Counted from the stretch's first letter, positions 6,832-15,753 are shown. The stretch: 43,649 nucleotides of DNA from Sulfuritalea sp. (GCA_021738385.1 JAIPCF010000014.1:1-43649); one strand, 5' to 3'. The notes: generated by a model not told the origin, from the sequence alone. Numbers and translations: made by a program.

Positions 6832-8514
6832 CTAGCTTGTTGGCCGCAACTCGCGACGCAGAATCTTGCCCACCGGCGACTTTGGCAGATCGGCGCGGAA
6901 CTCGATGTACTTCGGCCGCTTGTAGCCGGTGAGCTGCTCCTTGAGGAAATCCTGCAAGGCACTTTCGGTCAGTTCCGGGTCCTTTTTGACAATGAACAGC
7001 TTTACCACTTCGCCCGAATGCTCGTCAGGCACACCGATCACCGCAGCTTCCAGCACTCCCGGATGCATCATCGCGACTTCTTCGACTTCGCTTGGGAATA
7101 CGTTGAATCCCGAGACCAGCACCATGTCTTTCTTGCGGTCGACGATGCGGGTTACGCCCTGCTCATCCATCACACCGACATCGCCCGACTTGAAAAATCC
7201 GTCGGCCGTCATGACGTTGGCGGTTTCCTCCGGGCGATTCCAGTAACCGGCCATCACCTGCGGGCCACGAATGCAGATTTCGCCGGATTCGCCGAGCGGC
7301 AAATCCTTGCCTTCTTCATCACGAATGGCAATTTCGGTCGAGGGTACTGGCAGGCCGATGGTGCCGGTAAATCCATTGAGGTTGGCCACGTTGCATGTCG
7401 CAACCGGTGAGGTTTCCGACAAACCATAGCCTTCGACAATCGCGCTGCCGGTCAGCGCCGACCACTTGTCTGCGACCGCGCGCTGAGTCGCCATGCCGCC
7501 GCCGAGACTGATCTTCAGGCTGGAAAAGTCCAGTTTGGCGAATTCCGGGTTGTTTGCCAGCGCGTTGAACAAGGTATTGAGGCAGGGGAATACGTTGAAC
7601 TTGAAAGTCGACAATTCCTTGACGAAGCCCGGGATGTCGCGCGGGTTGGGAATCAGCAGGTTGCAGGCGCCAATACGCACGCCGATCATGTTGCAGACAG
7701 TCAGCGCGAAGATGTGATACAGCGGCAGCGCACAGACAAAATTAATCTGGGTTGAGGTCTGAGCGTCGCTCCGGGTGTCGATTGCCGGCTGCAGCCATTC
7801 TTCCACCTGCAGCATGTTGGCGACCACATTCCGGTTCAGCAGCGTGGCGCCTTTCGACACACCCGTGGTGCCGCCCGTGTATTGCAGGAAGGCAACATCG
7901 TCTCGTGTACGGGTCGCTGGCTTGAGTGTGAGCGAGCCGCCCTGCGCCACGGCGTCGTTGAAGCGCACCGACCCCGGCAGCGACCACTCGGGCACCATCT
8001 TTTTGACCCGGCGCACGACTAAATTGACCAGCGTGCCTTTGAGGCCGCCGAGCAAATCCCCCATCGCGGCCACCACCACGTGCTTCACCGGCGTGTTGGC
8101 GATGACTTTTTGCAGCGTCGTGGCGAAGTTTTCGATAATGATGATCGCTTCGGCGCCGCTGTCCTTGAGCTGGTGCTCGAGCTCGCGCGGTGTGTACAGC
8201 GGATTGATATTTACCACCACATACCCGGCACGCAGAATGGCAGCGATGCATACCGGGTATTGCATGATGTTGGGCAGCATGATGGCAACGCGCCCGCCAG
8301 GTGCGATCCCGCGTGACTGCAACCAGGCGGCGAGGTTGAGCGAATAGGCATCGAGCTGTGCATAGCTGAGCGTCTTGCCCATGCAGATGAAGGCGGTACG
8401 CGACGCGTACTTCTTCATGGACTCTTCCAGAACCTGTGACACGGTTTCGTATTGACCGGCATCGATCTCCGCCGGCACACCGGCGGGGTATTGCTTGAGC
8501 CACAGCTTTTCCAT
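6832..8514 (-). CDS. fadD: Long-chain fatty acid-CoA ligase
   Basis: A 560-residue adenylate-forming enzyme. The P-loop-like motif YTGGTTGVSKGATLL is at about 213-227, and GYGLSETSP lies in the middle. The hinge region reads GDVGVMDEQG then VDRKKDMVLVSGFNVFP, and the C-terminal lysine motif PKSPVGKILRREL carries the adenylation lysine. It activates long-chain fatty acids to acyl-CoA at the inner membrane for beta-oxidation and lipid synthesis. The N-terminus (MEKLWLKQYPAGVPAEID) is typical of FadD, which supports the start at 8514, and AGAGGAG lies just upstream. It is divergent from the ceramidase-like gene at 8735. Confidence 0.92.
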   Translation of the reverse strand: MEKLWLKQYPAGVPAEIDAGQYETVSQVLEESMKKYASRTAFICMGKTLSYAQLDAYSLNLAAWLQSRGIAPGGRVAIMLPNIMQYPVCIAAILRAGYVVVNINPLYTPRELEHQLKDSGAEAIIIIENFATTLQKVIANTPVKHVVVAAMGDLLGGLKGTLVNLVVRRVKKMVPEWSLPGSVRFNDAVAQGGSLTLKPATRTRDDVAFLQYTGGTTGVSKGATLLNRNVVANMLQVEEWLQPAIDTRSDAQTSTQINFVCALPLYHIFALTVCNMIGVRIGACNLLIPNPRDIPGFVKELSTFKFNVFPCLNTLFNALANNPEFAKLDFSSLKISLGGGMATQRAVADKWSALTGSAIVEGYGLSETSPVATCNVANLNGFTGTIGLPVPSTEIAIRDEEGKDLPLGESGEICIRGPQVMAGYWNRPEETANVMTADGFFKSGDVGVMDEQGVTRIVDRKKDMVLVSGFNVFPSEVEEVAMMHPGVLEAAVIGVPDEHSGEVVKLFIVKKDPELTESALQDFLKEQLTGYKRPKYIEFRADLPKSPVGKILRRELRPTS

Positions 8515-8623
8515 TCGAAATCTCCTCTGGTTTTGTTGTTAGCCATTATTGCATTAGCCATGGCTTCCGTCAGGACGAAGTCGCGACAACCCGCTTGGAA
8601 AGTCTGGCGGCTTCTTTGCAGCC

Positions 8624-8642
8624 GGTATCGTCATTCGATACC
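8624..8642. promoter_or_regulatory. Palindromic operator candidate (GTATC-N7-GATAC), copy A
   Basis: GGTATCG-TCATT-CGATACC is a perfect 7-bp inverted repeat in the fadD/ceramidase-like intergenic region, about 95 bp before the ceramidase-like start. Its core GTATC-N7-GATAC (8625-8641) has the same half-sites and spacing as the palindrome in front of the HTH regulator at 10327-10343. I found no other copy in the window. Confidence 0.55.
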
Positions 8643-8734
8643 CCGCGAAGCAAAGGCTGCGTCTTTATCCGTCACGCTGTACGCAGGCTCCCATGCGACG
8701 CATTCTGGTCGCTCTTTCATTCGGGAGAACCATC

Positions 8735-9535
8735 ATGAAACTGTCACTTCACCACCTGCCGCTGGCCCTTACCGTACTGCTGTCGATGGTCGCTCTGGTC
8801 CATGGACCGATCGCCCAACTGAGCAACTACCACGACTTTGCAGATCACAGTGTCGCTTTCGGAGTACCTCACTTCGCAGATGTCGCGTCCAACCTCGGCT
8901 TCGCCCTGGTGGCCGCGTGGGGCTGGACCCAGCTTGCTCCGGCGAGTTCTCAAGCCGAGATCGCGCCGGGCTGGGCCGGATATCGGCTGTTCCTGATCGG
9001 GCTATTTCTCACGGCGCTGGGCTCTTCCTGGTATCACCTGGCACCGGACAATGCCAGCCTGGTCTGGGATCGACTACCGATTGCCCTGGCCTGTGCCGGC
9101 TTGTTGGCTGGTGTCCGCGCCGATACCCAGCGCCGCGACAGCACCCGATTTGCCGCCGGGCTGGCACTCTTCGCCGTGCTCAGTGTCTCCTGGTGGTATG
9201 TCACGGAAATGTCGGGCGCAGGCGACCTGCGTCCCTACCTGCTGCTTCAAGGCCTACCGATACTGCTGATCCCTCTCTGGCAATGGATTTACGATGCTCC
9301 ACGCGCCGATCGGTTAGCCTTTGGCGGAGCACTGGCGCTCTACATCCTGGCCAAACTGGTCGAACTCAACGACCATCAGATCGCTGCCGCTCTCGGTTCA
9401 ATCAGTGGCCATACGCTGAAACACTTGATCGCCACGGGTGCGGCCGCATTGATCGTGGTGCGGCTTGCCAGCCGCGTTCCTCAAGCTCCAGCGCAGAAAC
9501 CACTGGCGAATCCGGCGCTTGATCGCGCGGTCTGA
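8735..9535 (+). CDS. Ceramidase-like (CREST superfamily) integral membrane protein
   Basis: A 266-residue polytopic protein with about seven membrane segments. The CREST metal-dependent hydrolase signature is complete. GSSWYHLAP carries Ser97/98 and His101, WDRLP carries Asp112, and a late GHTLKH has His226 and His230. The HFADVASNLGFALVA segment (about 46-60) also matches bacterial ceramidase-domain proteins. Eukaryotic alkaline ceramidases hydrolyse ceramides with this zinc site; the bacterial substrate is unknown and may be another amide-linked lipid. The ATG at 8735 has GGGAGAA seven bases upstream and is preferred to an in-frame ATG at 8693. The palindrome upstream links it to the HTH regulator downstream. 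Confidence 0.8.
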   Translation: MKLSLHHLPLALTVLLSMVALVHGPIAQLSNYHDFADHSVAFGVPHFADVASNLGFALVAAWGWTQLAPASSQAEIAPGWAGYRLFLIGLFLTALGSSWYHLAPDNASLVWDRLPIALACAGLLAGVRADTQRRDSTRFAAGLALFAVLSVSWWYVTEMSGAGDLRPYLLLQGLPILLIPLWQWIYDAPRADRLAFGGALALYILAKLVELNDHQIAAALGSISGHTLKHLIATGAAALIVVRLASRVPQAPAQKPLANPALDRAV

Positions 9536-9559
9536 GCAGCTTGCGCGGCGCGGCTCAGG

Positions 9560-10303
9560 TCAGGGAGTGCGCCGCTGCATGTCGGCCAGCGCCGCCATCA
9601 GCCATGAACGCATGCCAATAACAATTGTGTAGGGCTGACGCTGGCTGGCCGGAAGTTTCTGGTCGGCCAGATGCTGGTTGGAGAAGTCCTGACCGACACG
9701 CATCAGGCGCTCGCGAAATGAGTTGGCCAGACCGCGGCCGATTTCGCCATGGACCACCATCAGCATTTCCGACTCGCCATCGAAGCCACCGGCAAAGTAA
9801 TCATGTAGCACCTCCTTGCGGAAGAATTCCATCACTGGCCCCTGCGGCAACCAACGAAAACCCTTGGCCACTTTGAGCCGATAGCGGTTGCCAGGGCGCA
9901 GATCGATGATGCCGATTCGATCCAGCTGCGTCAGCGCCCGCACCAGCTTGGCTTCGGTCAGTTCGTAGGTGGCAAGTATCTCCTCGGCGGGTACCTGACT
10001 CATGACACTGATCGCCACCACCAATAGCGTACGGTCGGCCACCACGGCTTTTTCCTGCGCCAGGGTCAGCTCCAGCATCAAGGGCTGGGTGTCGGCGACG
10101 CGACGCGCGAGGTCGGCGAAATCCATGTTGATGATGCGGCAGATATCGTCGATGCGCGATACCGGCATGTCGCCGCCCTTGGAAAACATTCGCTTGACGC
10201 TCGATTCAGCCATGCCGAGGCGAGAAGCCAGCGTGGCGTAAGTGACACCTGCGGCCTTGAGTTCGGCTTTGAGCAGGGTGATCAGGTCGGCAGTGGTGCT
10301 CAT
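9560..10303 (-). CDS. XRE-type transcriptional regulator with a large C-terminal domain
   Basis: A 247-residue regulator. An N-terminal Cro/C1 helix-turn-helix (about 8-62) includes GVTYATLASRLGMAESSVKR then MFSKGGDMPVSRIDDICRII. A roughly 170-residue C-terminal region has a winged-helix-like segment (ILATYELTEAKLVRALTQLD then RIGIIDLRPGNRYRL). I cannot assign its effector. It is divergent from the YiaAB-domain gene, and the palindrome at 10325-10345 lies in the shared intergenic region only 22 bp from its start, fitting autoregulation and control of the neighbours. It converges with the ceramidase-like gene 24 bp away. Confidence 0.8.
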   Translation of the reverse strand: MSTTADLITLLKAELKAAGVTYATLASRLGMAESSVKRMFSKGGDMPVSRIDDICRIINMDFADLARRVADTQPLMLELTLAQEKAVVADRTLLVVAISVMSQVPAEEILATYELTEAKLVRALTQLDRIGIIDLRPGNRYRLKVAKGFRWLPQGPVMEFFRKEVLHDYFAGGFDGESEMLMVVHGEIGRGLANSFRERLMRVGQDFSNQHLADQKLPASQRQPYTIVIGMRSWLMAALADMQRRTP

Positions 10304-10324
10304 CGCAACTGGATATCCTCAAAA

Positions 10325-10345
10325 TAGTATCCGCATACGATACTA
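10325..10345. promoter_or_regulatory. Palindromic operator candidate (GTATC-N7-GATAC), copy B
   Basis: TAGTATC-CGCATAC-GATACTA is a perfect 7-bp inverted repeat between the divergent regulator and YiaAB-domain genes. It has the same GTATC-N7-GATAC core as the site at 8625-8641. It is probably bound by the HTH protein encoded at 9560-10303. Confidence 0.6.
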
Positions 10346-10444
10346 CAAGTGGCAAATGAGGACACATTGGCGCGTTTGCTTGTACTGCCTTTCAGCCGTG
10401 TTCATGATGAGTCCGTCATTCGACAAAACACAAAGGAGAACATC

Positions 10445-10972
10445 ATGGAAAACACGATACGCATTGTTCAACGCGACACCGGTGCCTGGCGCTTGCAGGT
10501 GTGGATTTCCTTCGGCCTCGCGGTGCTGGTCTGCGGCGTCGGCCTGGCCTGGCTGCCGGGCGCCGATCTCGACCGCGCGTTCATGGTCATGGGCTATTTC
10601 TTCTGTCTCTCGGCAGCTTTTGCCTTGTCCAAATATGTACGCGACAACGCGCTTGCGCAGTCAGACACGCCAATGTGGTCGCTGGTGGTCTGGAGCGGTT
10701 TCGCGCTGGCCATGGCGCTCACCGCCTGGGGTCTGTTTCGCATGGAAATCAATCCGACCTGGAAGGCTTACTTGCTAGTGAGCTGGCTCTACCTGATCTC
10801 GTCGGCCTTCACCCTGGCAAAGACGCTGCGCGACGCCTATGAGGCCGACCGTCTGGAAAGCAACCAGGATGCTCCGCAGTCGCTGTCCGCCTCCGCGATC
10901 GCCACGCAGCAAGCGATTCCTGTCGCCAAGGCAGCAGCAATTCCGGTGGCAAACGTCGCCACCGACCAATAA
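10445..10972 (+). CDS. Inner-membrane protein with two YiaA/B-type helical pairs
   Basis: A 175-residue protein with four membrane helices arranged as two similar pairs. WRLQVWISFGLAVLVCGVGL ... SAAFALSKYVRDN (about 14-65) is repeated as WSLVVWSGFALAMALTAWGL ... SSAFTLAKTLRD (about 75-130). This is the YiaAB two-helix domain pattern. An Ala/Pro/Gln-rich C-terminal tail (about 140-175) looks disordered. The function is unknown. The start at 10445 has a strong AAGGAGAA at 10432-10439. It is divergent from the HTH regulator and 26 bp ahead of the next gene, so it probably leads a three-gene operon. Confidence 0.7.
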   Translation: MENTIRIVQRDTGAWRLQVWISFGLAVLVCGVGLAWLPGADLDRAFMVMGYFFCLSAAFALSKYVRDNALAQSDTPMWSLVVWSGFALAMALTAWGLFRMEINPTWKAYLLVSWLYLISSAFTLAKTLRDAYEADRLESNQDAPQSLSASAIATQQAIPVAKAAAIPVANVATDQ

Positions 10973-10998
10973 GCCGATCTTCGACCAAGGAGAATCAA

Positions 10999-11448
10999 AT
11001 GACACACTCGACATCCCGCCGCAGCACTCTGAGCAAACTCTCGGCGCTGTTGCTCGCCCCCGCTGTCGCGTTACTGGCGACCCCAGCCAGGGCCCATGGT
11101 GGCGCGTCCGAAGCCAGCGCTGCATCCAGTCTCGCCCTCTCCATGCCGGTGGCTGCGCTCAGCATTGCACCAATGATGATTCTCGGCGCCGGCGCCGTGC
11201 TCACCGTAGTCGCGGTGGAAGCCTCGGCCAGCGGCACTGTGTGGGTGTTGCGGCGCGCTTCAGACGGCGTTACCGCGAGCCTGCAGTTCTCGGGTGAAGT
11301 GGTGGCGGCGTCTGCCGTGGTGACCGGCACCGCGGTTTCGGTGACGGTGATCGCCGCCGGCTGGCTGCTCTCGGTTGCCGGTGAAGTTCTCTGCCTGGTG
11401 CCCAATGCCTTGGGCGAATCGCTGCTCTACAACGAAAGGATACAGTGA
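10999..11448 (+). CDS. Small exported/membrane protein of unknown family
   Basis: A 149-residue protein. A signal sequence (about 1-33, ending ATPARA, then HGG) is followed by two hydrophobic stretches (about 47-75 and 101-137) separated by a short strand-rich segment (SGTVWVLRRASDGVTASLQF). Few charged residues are present after the signal. I do not recognise the family. A good AAGGAG precedes the ATG, and the stop overlaps the next gene (TGATG), so it is co-translated with the DUF2145 gene. Small two-helix exported proteins next to DUF2145 genes may be functional partners, but this is inference. Confidence 0.65.
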   Translation: MTHSTSRRSTLSKLSALLLAPAVALLATPARAHGGASEASAASSLALSMPVAALSIAPMMILGAGAVLTVVAVEASASGTVWVLRRASDGVTASLQFSGEVVAASAVVTGTAVSVTVIAAGWLLSVAGEVLCLVPNALGESLLYNERIQ

Positions 11449-12356
11449 TGAGCGCCCTTGCCCAACTGGCGAGCAGCCTGTGTCGCACCCTGCTCAAAGC
11501 CGTGCTGAGCGTGCTGACCCTGGCGACTCTTTCTGCAGTCGCCGTGACGTCGTCTCCGGCCCTGGCCGGACAGACTTGCGAAACGAATCGGCCCAGTCTC
11601 GAATCCATGAAACGCGATCTCGCGCTGGCGGCCAGCGTCGCCGAGCAGCTCGACGAACTGGCTCAGCGCCGAGGCGCCGAGGTACTGCTGATTGCCCGTG
11701 CCGGGCAAGATCTCAAACAGTACGGCCTGCGCTATTCACACCTGGGCATTGCCTATCGCGATCAATCGGCGCTCAAGGGTCGCGGCGCCTGGCGTGTGGT
11801 GCACAAGCTCAACCAGTGCGGCAGCGATCGCAGCACGCTGTACCGACAGGGCCTCGCGGAGTTCTTCGGTGACGGTCTCTATCTGCATGAGGCCGGCATC
11901 GTCGTGCTCAAGACTTCCTTTGCTGCACGGCTGACCGAGCAGCTCAAGGACGACAGCCTGCTCAAGGCACTGCATGAACCGCGCTACAACATGCTGGCTT
12001 ACCCATGGTCCGGACCCTATCAGCAGAGCAATCAGTGGGCGATCGAAACCCTGGCGCTGCTGATCGATCCGGCGGTCGGTAGCCGCGTCGCGGCACGTGA
12101 GTGGTTGCGCCGCCACGACTACCGGCCCAGCACCTTGTACATTTCCTCACTGACACGACTCGGCGCACGCTTGTCGTCCGCGCATATCAGCTTCGATGAC
12201 CATCCCTTCGGCCGGCGCATGGCGGGAAAGATCGACACCGTCACGGTCGATTCGGTGTTCAGTTGGATGCAGCGGTCGGGCCTGGGTGAAACGCCCTTGC
12301 GATTGCACACACGATCACTCGGCGGCCCACAACAACCGAGGGCGACGAACGCTTGA
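11448..12356 (+). CDS. Exported DUF2145 family protein
   Basis: A 302-residue protein with an N-terminal signal sequence (about 1-40, ending ALAG). The mature part contains YGLRYSHLGIAYRD, WRVVHKLNQCG, LAEFFGDGLYLHEAGIVVL, then YNMLAYPWSGPYQQSNQWAIE. These are hallmark stretches of DUF2145. The order SHLGIAYR then SNQW recalls permuted NlpC/P60-like folds, but the position where such enzymes have a cysteine reads Asn here, so catalysis is doubtful. It starts at the ATG overlapping the previous stop, with AAAGGA at 11435-11440; an in-frame GTG at 11445 is an alternative. It closes the three-gene cluster. Confidence 0.75.
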   Translation: MSALAQLASSLCRTLLKAVLSVLTLATLSAVAVTSSPALAGQTCETNRPSLESMKRDLALAASVAEQLDELAQRRGAEVLLIARAGQDLKQYGLRYSHLGIAYRDQSALKGRGAWRVVHKLNQCGSDRSTLYRQGLAEFFGDGLYLHEAGIVVLKTSFAARLTEQLKDDSLLKALHEPRYNMLAYPWSGPYQQSNQWAIETLALLIDPAVGSRVAAREWLRRHDYRPSTLYISSLTRLGARLSSAHISFDDHPFGRRMAGKIDTVTVDSVFSWMQRSGLGETPLRLHTRSLGGPQQPRATNA

Positions 12357-12472
12357 TGAGGCTCTGCATCCGCCTTCCACCCATCAATCCTGCGACAATA
12401 TGACATTGCTGTCGGCGCGCGCGGCATCTCACCAAGCACCGTGCGCACGACCCGCCACGAGGAATCCTACTT

Positions 12473-14347
12473 ATGAGTCATCAATCTGCCCTGCTGCGCA
12501 GCCGCCGCTTCGCGCCGCTGTTCATCACCCAATTGCTCGGCGCGCTCAATGACAACGTGCTCAAGAACGCCATGGTCGTACTGCTGACCTTTCAGGCGGC
12601 GAGCTGGACCACGTTGAAGCCCGAACTGCTGGCCAATCTGGCGGCGGGCATTTTCATCCTGCCCTTCTTCCTCTTTTCGGCTACTGCCGGACAACTGGCG
12701 GACAAGTACGACAAGGCGGCGCTGGCACGCTTCACCAAGCTGCTGGAAATCGGCATCGTGGTGGTGGCCGGAGTGGGCTTTGCGATGCACAGCCTGGAAG
12801 TGTTGTTTGCCAGCCTGTTTCTGATGGGTCTGCAGTCTGCCTTGTTCGGCCCGGTCAAGTACGCGATTCTGCCGCAGCACCTTGAAAGTGACGAACTGGT
12901 CGGAGGCAATGCCCTGATCGAGGCCGGCACATTTGTCGCGATTCTGGTCGGCACCCTGCTCGGTGGCCTGCTGGCAGGGAGTGAAAGCGGCATGGGTCTG
13001 ATCACGGTAACGGGTCTGGTCATCGCCGTAGTCGGCTATCTGAGTTCGCGTGCCATTCCCGTCGCCGTACCACCAGCGCCGACTTTGGTGATCGGCCTCA
13101 ATCCCCTGACCGAGACCTGGCACAATATCCGCTTCGCGCGGGACAACGAGACCGTATTTCTTTCCATCCTCGGCATCTCCTGGTTCTGGCTGTTCGGCGC
13201 CCTGTTTCTCGCCCAGTTCCCGGCCTATACCAAGGAAGTGCTGGGCGGCAACGAGACAGCCGTGACTTTGCTGCTTGCCACCTTCACCTTCGGCATCGGC
13301 GTCGGCTCGTTGCTATGTGAAAAACTCTCGGCCGGACGCGTCGAACTCGGCTTGGTGCCGCTGGGTTCGATCGGCATGACGCTGTTCGCGCTCGATCTAG
13401 CCTTCGCCTCGCCGGCGACCCCTGCTGCAGCACTTGGCGCGATGGCCTTGCTCGAACTCGGATCGACCTGGCGTGTGCTGATCGATCTGGCCCTGCTCGG
13501 TGCGTTTGGCGGTCTATTCATTGTCCCGCTCTACGCTCTGGTGCAGCAGCGCTCGAACCCCGAGCATCGCGCCCGCATCATTGCCGCCAACAACATTCTC
13601 AACGCCCTGTTCATGGTGGTCGGCGCCGCAGCAGCCGGTGGCCTACTCTCGGCAGGCTTGTCGATTCCTGCCCTGTTCGCAGTGGCGGCAGTCTGCAATG
13701 CGGCGGTGGCGCTTTTCATCTACGGCCTGGTGCCCGAGTTCCTGCTGCGCTTTGTAGTCTGGGTACTGATTCACATCGTGTATCGACTGCGCACCAAAGG
13801 ACTCGACCAAGTGCCCGAAGAAGGCCCGGCGGTAATTGTCTGCAACCATGTCAGCTTCGTCGATGCGCTGGTGATTATGGCCGCCTGCCGCCGTCCGATC
13901 CGCTTCGTCATGGATCACGGCATCTTTCGCTGGCCAGTGCTGAATTTCGTGTTCCGCACCAGCAAGGCCATCCCGATTGCCTCGGCCAAGGAAGATCCGG
14001 CGATGATGGAAAAAGCCTTCGATGAAGTCGCCCGGGCGCTCGATGCCGGCGATCTGGTCGGCATATTTCCGGAAGGCAAGATCACCGCCGACGGCAACAT
14101 CAATCCCTTCCGCCCCGGCATCACGCGCATCCTCGCCCGCAACCCGGTGCCCGTGGTGCCGATGGCGCTGCGCGGGCTCTGGGGCAGCTTCTTCTCGCGC
14201 AAGGATGGCCCGGCCATGTCGCGCCCGTTTCGTCGCGGTCTGTTCTCGCGCATCGAGCTGGTGACAGGTGCGGTGGTGTTGGCGGCGGAGGCCTTGCCGG
14301 AACGGCTGCAGGCGGATGTGGCGGTGTTGCGCGGGGATATGGCGTAG
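12473..14347 (+). CDS. MFS lysophospholipid transporter fused to a PlsC-type acyltransferase
   Basis: A 624-residue fusion. Residues 1-420 form a 12-helix major-facilitator domain that begins with FITQLLGALNDNVLKNAMVV, as in LplT. Residues about 435-624 are a glycerolphosphate acyltransferase domain with NHVSFVD (458-464) and FPEGKIT (532-538), the catalytic NHx4D and substrate-binding motifs. Such fusions flip lysophospholipids inward and reacylate them, a membrane repair function like LplT plus part of Aas; the acyl-ACP synthetase domain of Aas is absent. A copy of the dispersed 14-mer (13073-13086) sits in a loop-coding segment (PPAPTL). Confidence 0.88.
   Translation: MSHQSALLRSRRFAPLFITQLLGALNDNVLKNAMVVLLTFQAASWTTLKPELLANLAAGIFILPFFLFSATAGQLADKYDKAALARFTKLLEIGIVVVAGVGFAMHSLEVLFASLFLMGLQSALFGPVKYAILPQHLESDELVGGNALIEAGTFVAILVGTLLGGLLAGSESGMGLITVTGLVIAVVGYLSSRAIPVAVPPAPTLVIGLNPLTETWHNIRFARDNETVFLSILGISWFWLFGALFLAQFPAYTKEVLGGNETAVTLLLATFTFGIGVGSLLCEKLSAGRVELGLVPLGSIGMTLFALDLAFASPATPAAALGAMALLELGSTWRVLIDLALLGAFGGLFIVPLYALVQQRSNPEHRARIIAANNILNALFMVVGAAAAGGLLSAGLSIPALFAVAAVCNAAVALFIYGLVPEFLLRFVVWVLIHIVYRLRTKGLDQVPEEGPAVIVCNHVSFVDALVIMAACRRPIRFVMDHGIFRWPVLNFVFRTSKAIPIASAKEDPAMMEKAFDEVARALDAGDLVGIFPEGKITADGNINPFRPGITRILARNPVPVVPMALRGLWGSFFSRKDGPAMSRPFRRGLFSRIELVTGAVVLAAEALPERLQADVAVLRGDMA
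13073..13086 (+). repeat. Dispersed 14-mer CCAGCGCCGACTTT, copy 3
   Basis: Exact copy inside the MFS-acyltransferase gene, read there as Pro-Ala-Pro-Thr-Leu in an interhelical loop. Confidence 0.8.
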
Positions 14348-14394
14348 AACATATTGAGCGACAATTCAGAATCACTTTCAACCAGCTGCCTGCC

Positions 14395-14748
14395 ATGACC
14401 CCATCCACTCTTTATTACAACGCGAACTGTTCCAAATGCCGCGCTGCTCTGGCCCTGCTGCAGGAAAGGGGAGTCGAGCCTACGCTGGTCGCCTATCTGG
14501 AGCAGCCACCAACTCTCGCCGCACTGACAGTACTGCTCAAACAGCTCGGTTTTGCCGATGCCCGGCAATTGATGCGCCCGGGTGAGGCCGAATATGCGGC
14601 GCTGGGTCTGGACGATCCGGGCCTGTCGCAGGAGGCGCTACTGGAGGCGCTGGCGAAGCACCCGCGACTCATTGAGCGGCCGGTATTTGTTAATCAGGGT
14701 CGCGCGGTGATCGGGCGCCCGCCAGAGAAGGTGCTGGATATTCTTTGA
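14395..14748 (+). CDS. ArsC/Spx-family thioredoxin-fold protein (arsenate reductase-like)
   Basis: A 117-residue ArsC-family protein. The active-site segment is YYNANCSKCRAAL with Cys12 and Cys15, so a CxxC replaces the single cysteine of classical ArsC. The C-terminal HPRLIERPVFVNQGRAVIGRP matches the family's substrate-side motif, and the length is typical. Glutaredoxin-dependent ArsC enzymes reduce arsenate, but many chromosomal YfgD-type members have no proven arsenate role. There is no ars operon nearby. Preceded by the MFS-acyltransferase gene, 47 bp away; convergent with lipA. Confidence 0.8.
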   Translation: MTPSTLYYNANCSKCRAALALLQERGVEPTLVAYLEQPPTLAALTVLLKQLGFADARQLMRPGEAEYAALGLDDPGLSQEALLEALAKHPRLIERPVFVNQGRAVIGRPPEKVLDIL

Positions 14749-14791
14749 GCCGGGCGCCAGCCGGTTTGAAAGGGTCAAGAACGCCGTATCG

Positions 14792-14805
14792 CGAGCGCCG
14801 ACTTT
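14792..14805 (+). repeat. Dispersed 14-mer, copy 4 (one mismatch)
   Basis: CGAGCGCCGACTTT, one base off the consensus, preceded by GTATCG as in the extended form. It lies in the convergent gap between the ArsC-like gene and lipA, inside a small inverted repeat GCGAGC (14791-14796) / GCTCGC (14811-14816). Confidence 0.65.
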
Positions 14806-14817
14806 TTGTGGCTCGCT

Positions 14818-15753
14818 TCAGCTCACGCCTGCGCCGTAGGCCTGCAGATCAGCGTGATAGCTCGAGCGCACCAGCGGCGCCGAGGCGGCGTGGGTAAACC
14901 CCATGGCTGTTGCTTCGCGCGCGTACATCGCGAAGATATCGGGATGCACATAGCGCAGCACCGGCAGGTGGTGGCCCGAAGGTGCGAGGTATTGGCCGAT
15001 GGTGAGCATCTCGACCTCATTGGCGCGCAAATCACGCAGGGTGTCGAGAATCTCGTCGTCGGTTTCACCCAGGCCCACCATCAGCCCCGACTTGGTCGGC
15101 ACACCCGGCACCCGCGCCCTGAAAGCTTTGAGCAGCTCCAGTGAGTTGGCGTAATCGGCGCCGGGTCGCGCCTGCTTGTAGAGGCGCGGCACGGTTTCCA
15201 TGTTGTGGTTCATTACGTCGGGCGGTGTCGCAGCGAGGATGTCGAGCGCGATATTGAGCCGCCCGCGAAAGTCCGGTACCAGCACCTCGATTTTTGTACC
15301 CGGCGAATACTCGCGAATCTTCGCAATGCAATCGGCGAAATGCTGGGCGCCACCGTCGCGCAGGTCGTCACGATCAACGCTGGTGATCACCACGTATTTG
15401 AGTTTCATCGCGGCGACGGTGCGCGCGAGCTTTTCCGGCTCATCGGTGGCCGGTGGCAGAGGCTTGCCGTGGCCAACATCGCAGAAGGGGCAGCGACGGG
15501 TGCATAGATCGCCAAGAATCATGAAGGTGGCCGTGCCGTTGCCAAAGCACTCGCCAATGTTGGGGCAGGCGGCTTCTTCACACACCGTATGCAGTTGATG
15601 CTCGCGCAGGATCTGCTTGATCTCGCCGAAACGCGCGGCGCTGTTGCCGGCCTTGACGCGAATCCAGGCCGGCTTTTTCAGAACCGTTTCTGCCGGTACG
15701 ATCTTGATCGGGATGCGTGCGGTCTTGGCCTCGCCGCGCTGTTTGGTCGTCAT
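14818..15753 (-). CDS. lipA: Lipoyl synthase
   Basis: A 311-residue radical-SAM enzyme that inserts two sulfur atoms into protein-bound octanoyl groups. Both clusters are visible: the auxiliary [4Fe-4S] site [12 protein letters not shown] (Cys58, Cys63, Cys69) and the radical-SAM CTRRCPFC (Cys84, Cys88, Cys91). The ATG at 15753 overlaps the lipB stop by 4 nt (ATGA) and gives the normal family length; the frame is open to 15822 but that extension overlaps lipB. It is the last gene of the run that begins at mreB. It would act on the E2 and H proteins octanoylated by LipB. Confidence 0.95.
   Translation of the reverse strand: MTTKQRGEAKTARIPIKIVPAETVLKKPAWIRVKAGNSAARFGEIKQILREHQLHTVCEEAACPNIGECFGNGTATFMILGDLCTRRCPFCDVGHGKPLPPATDEPEKLARTVAAMKLKYVVITSVDRDDLRDGGAQHFADCIAKIREYSPGTKIEVLVPDFRGRLNIALDILAATPPDVMNHNMETVPRLYKQARPGADYANSLELLKAFRARVPGVPTKSGLMVGLGETDDEILDTLRDLRANEVEMLTIGQYLAPSGHHLPVLRYVHPDIFAMYAREATAMGFTHAASAPLVRSSYHADLQAYGAGVS

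Noticed and set aside
12357-12472. Possible third GTATC-N7-GATAC operator before the MFS-acyltransferase gene
   Set aside because: No copy or near-copy is present in that gap, so I do not include this gene in the proposed regulon.
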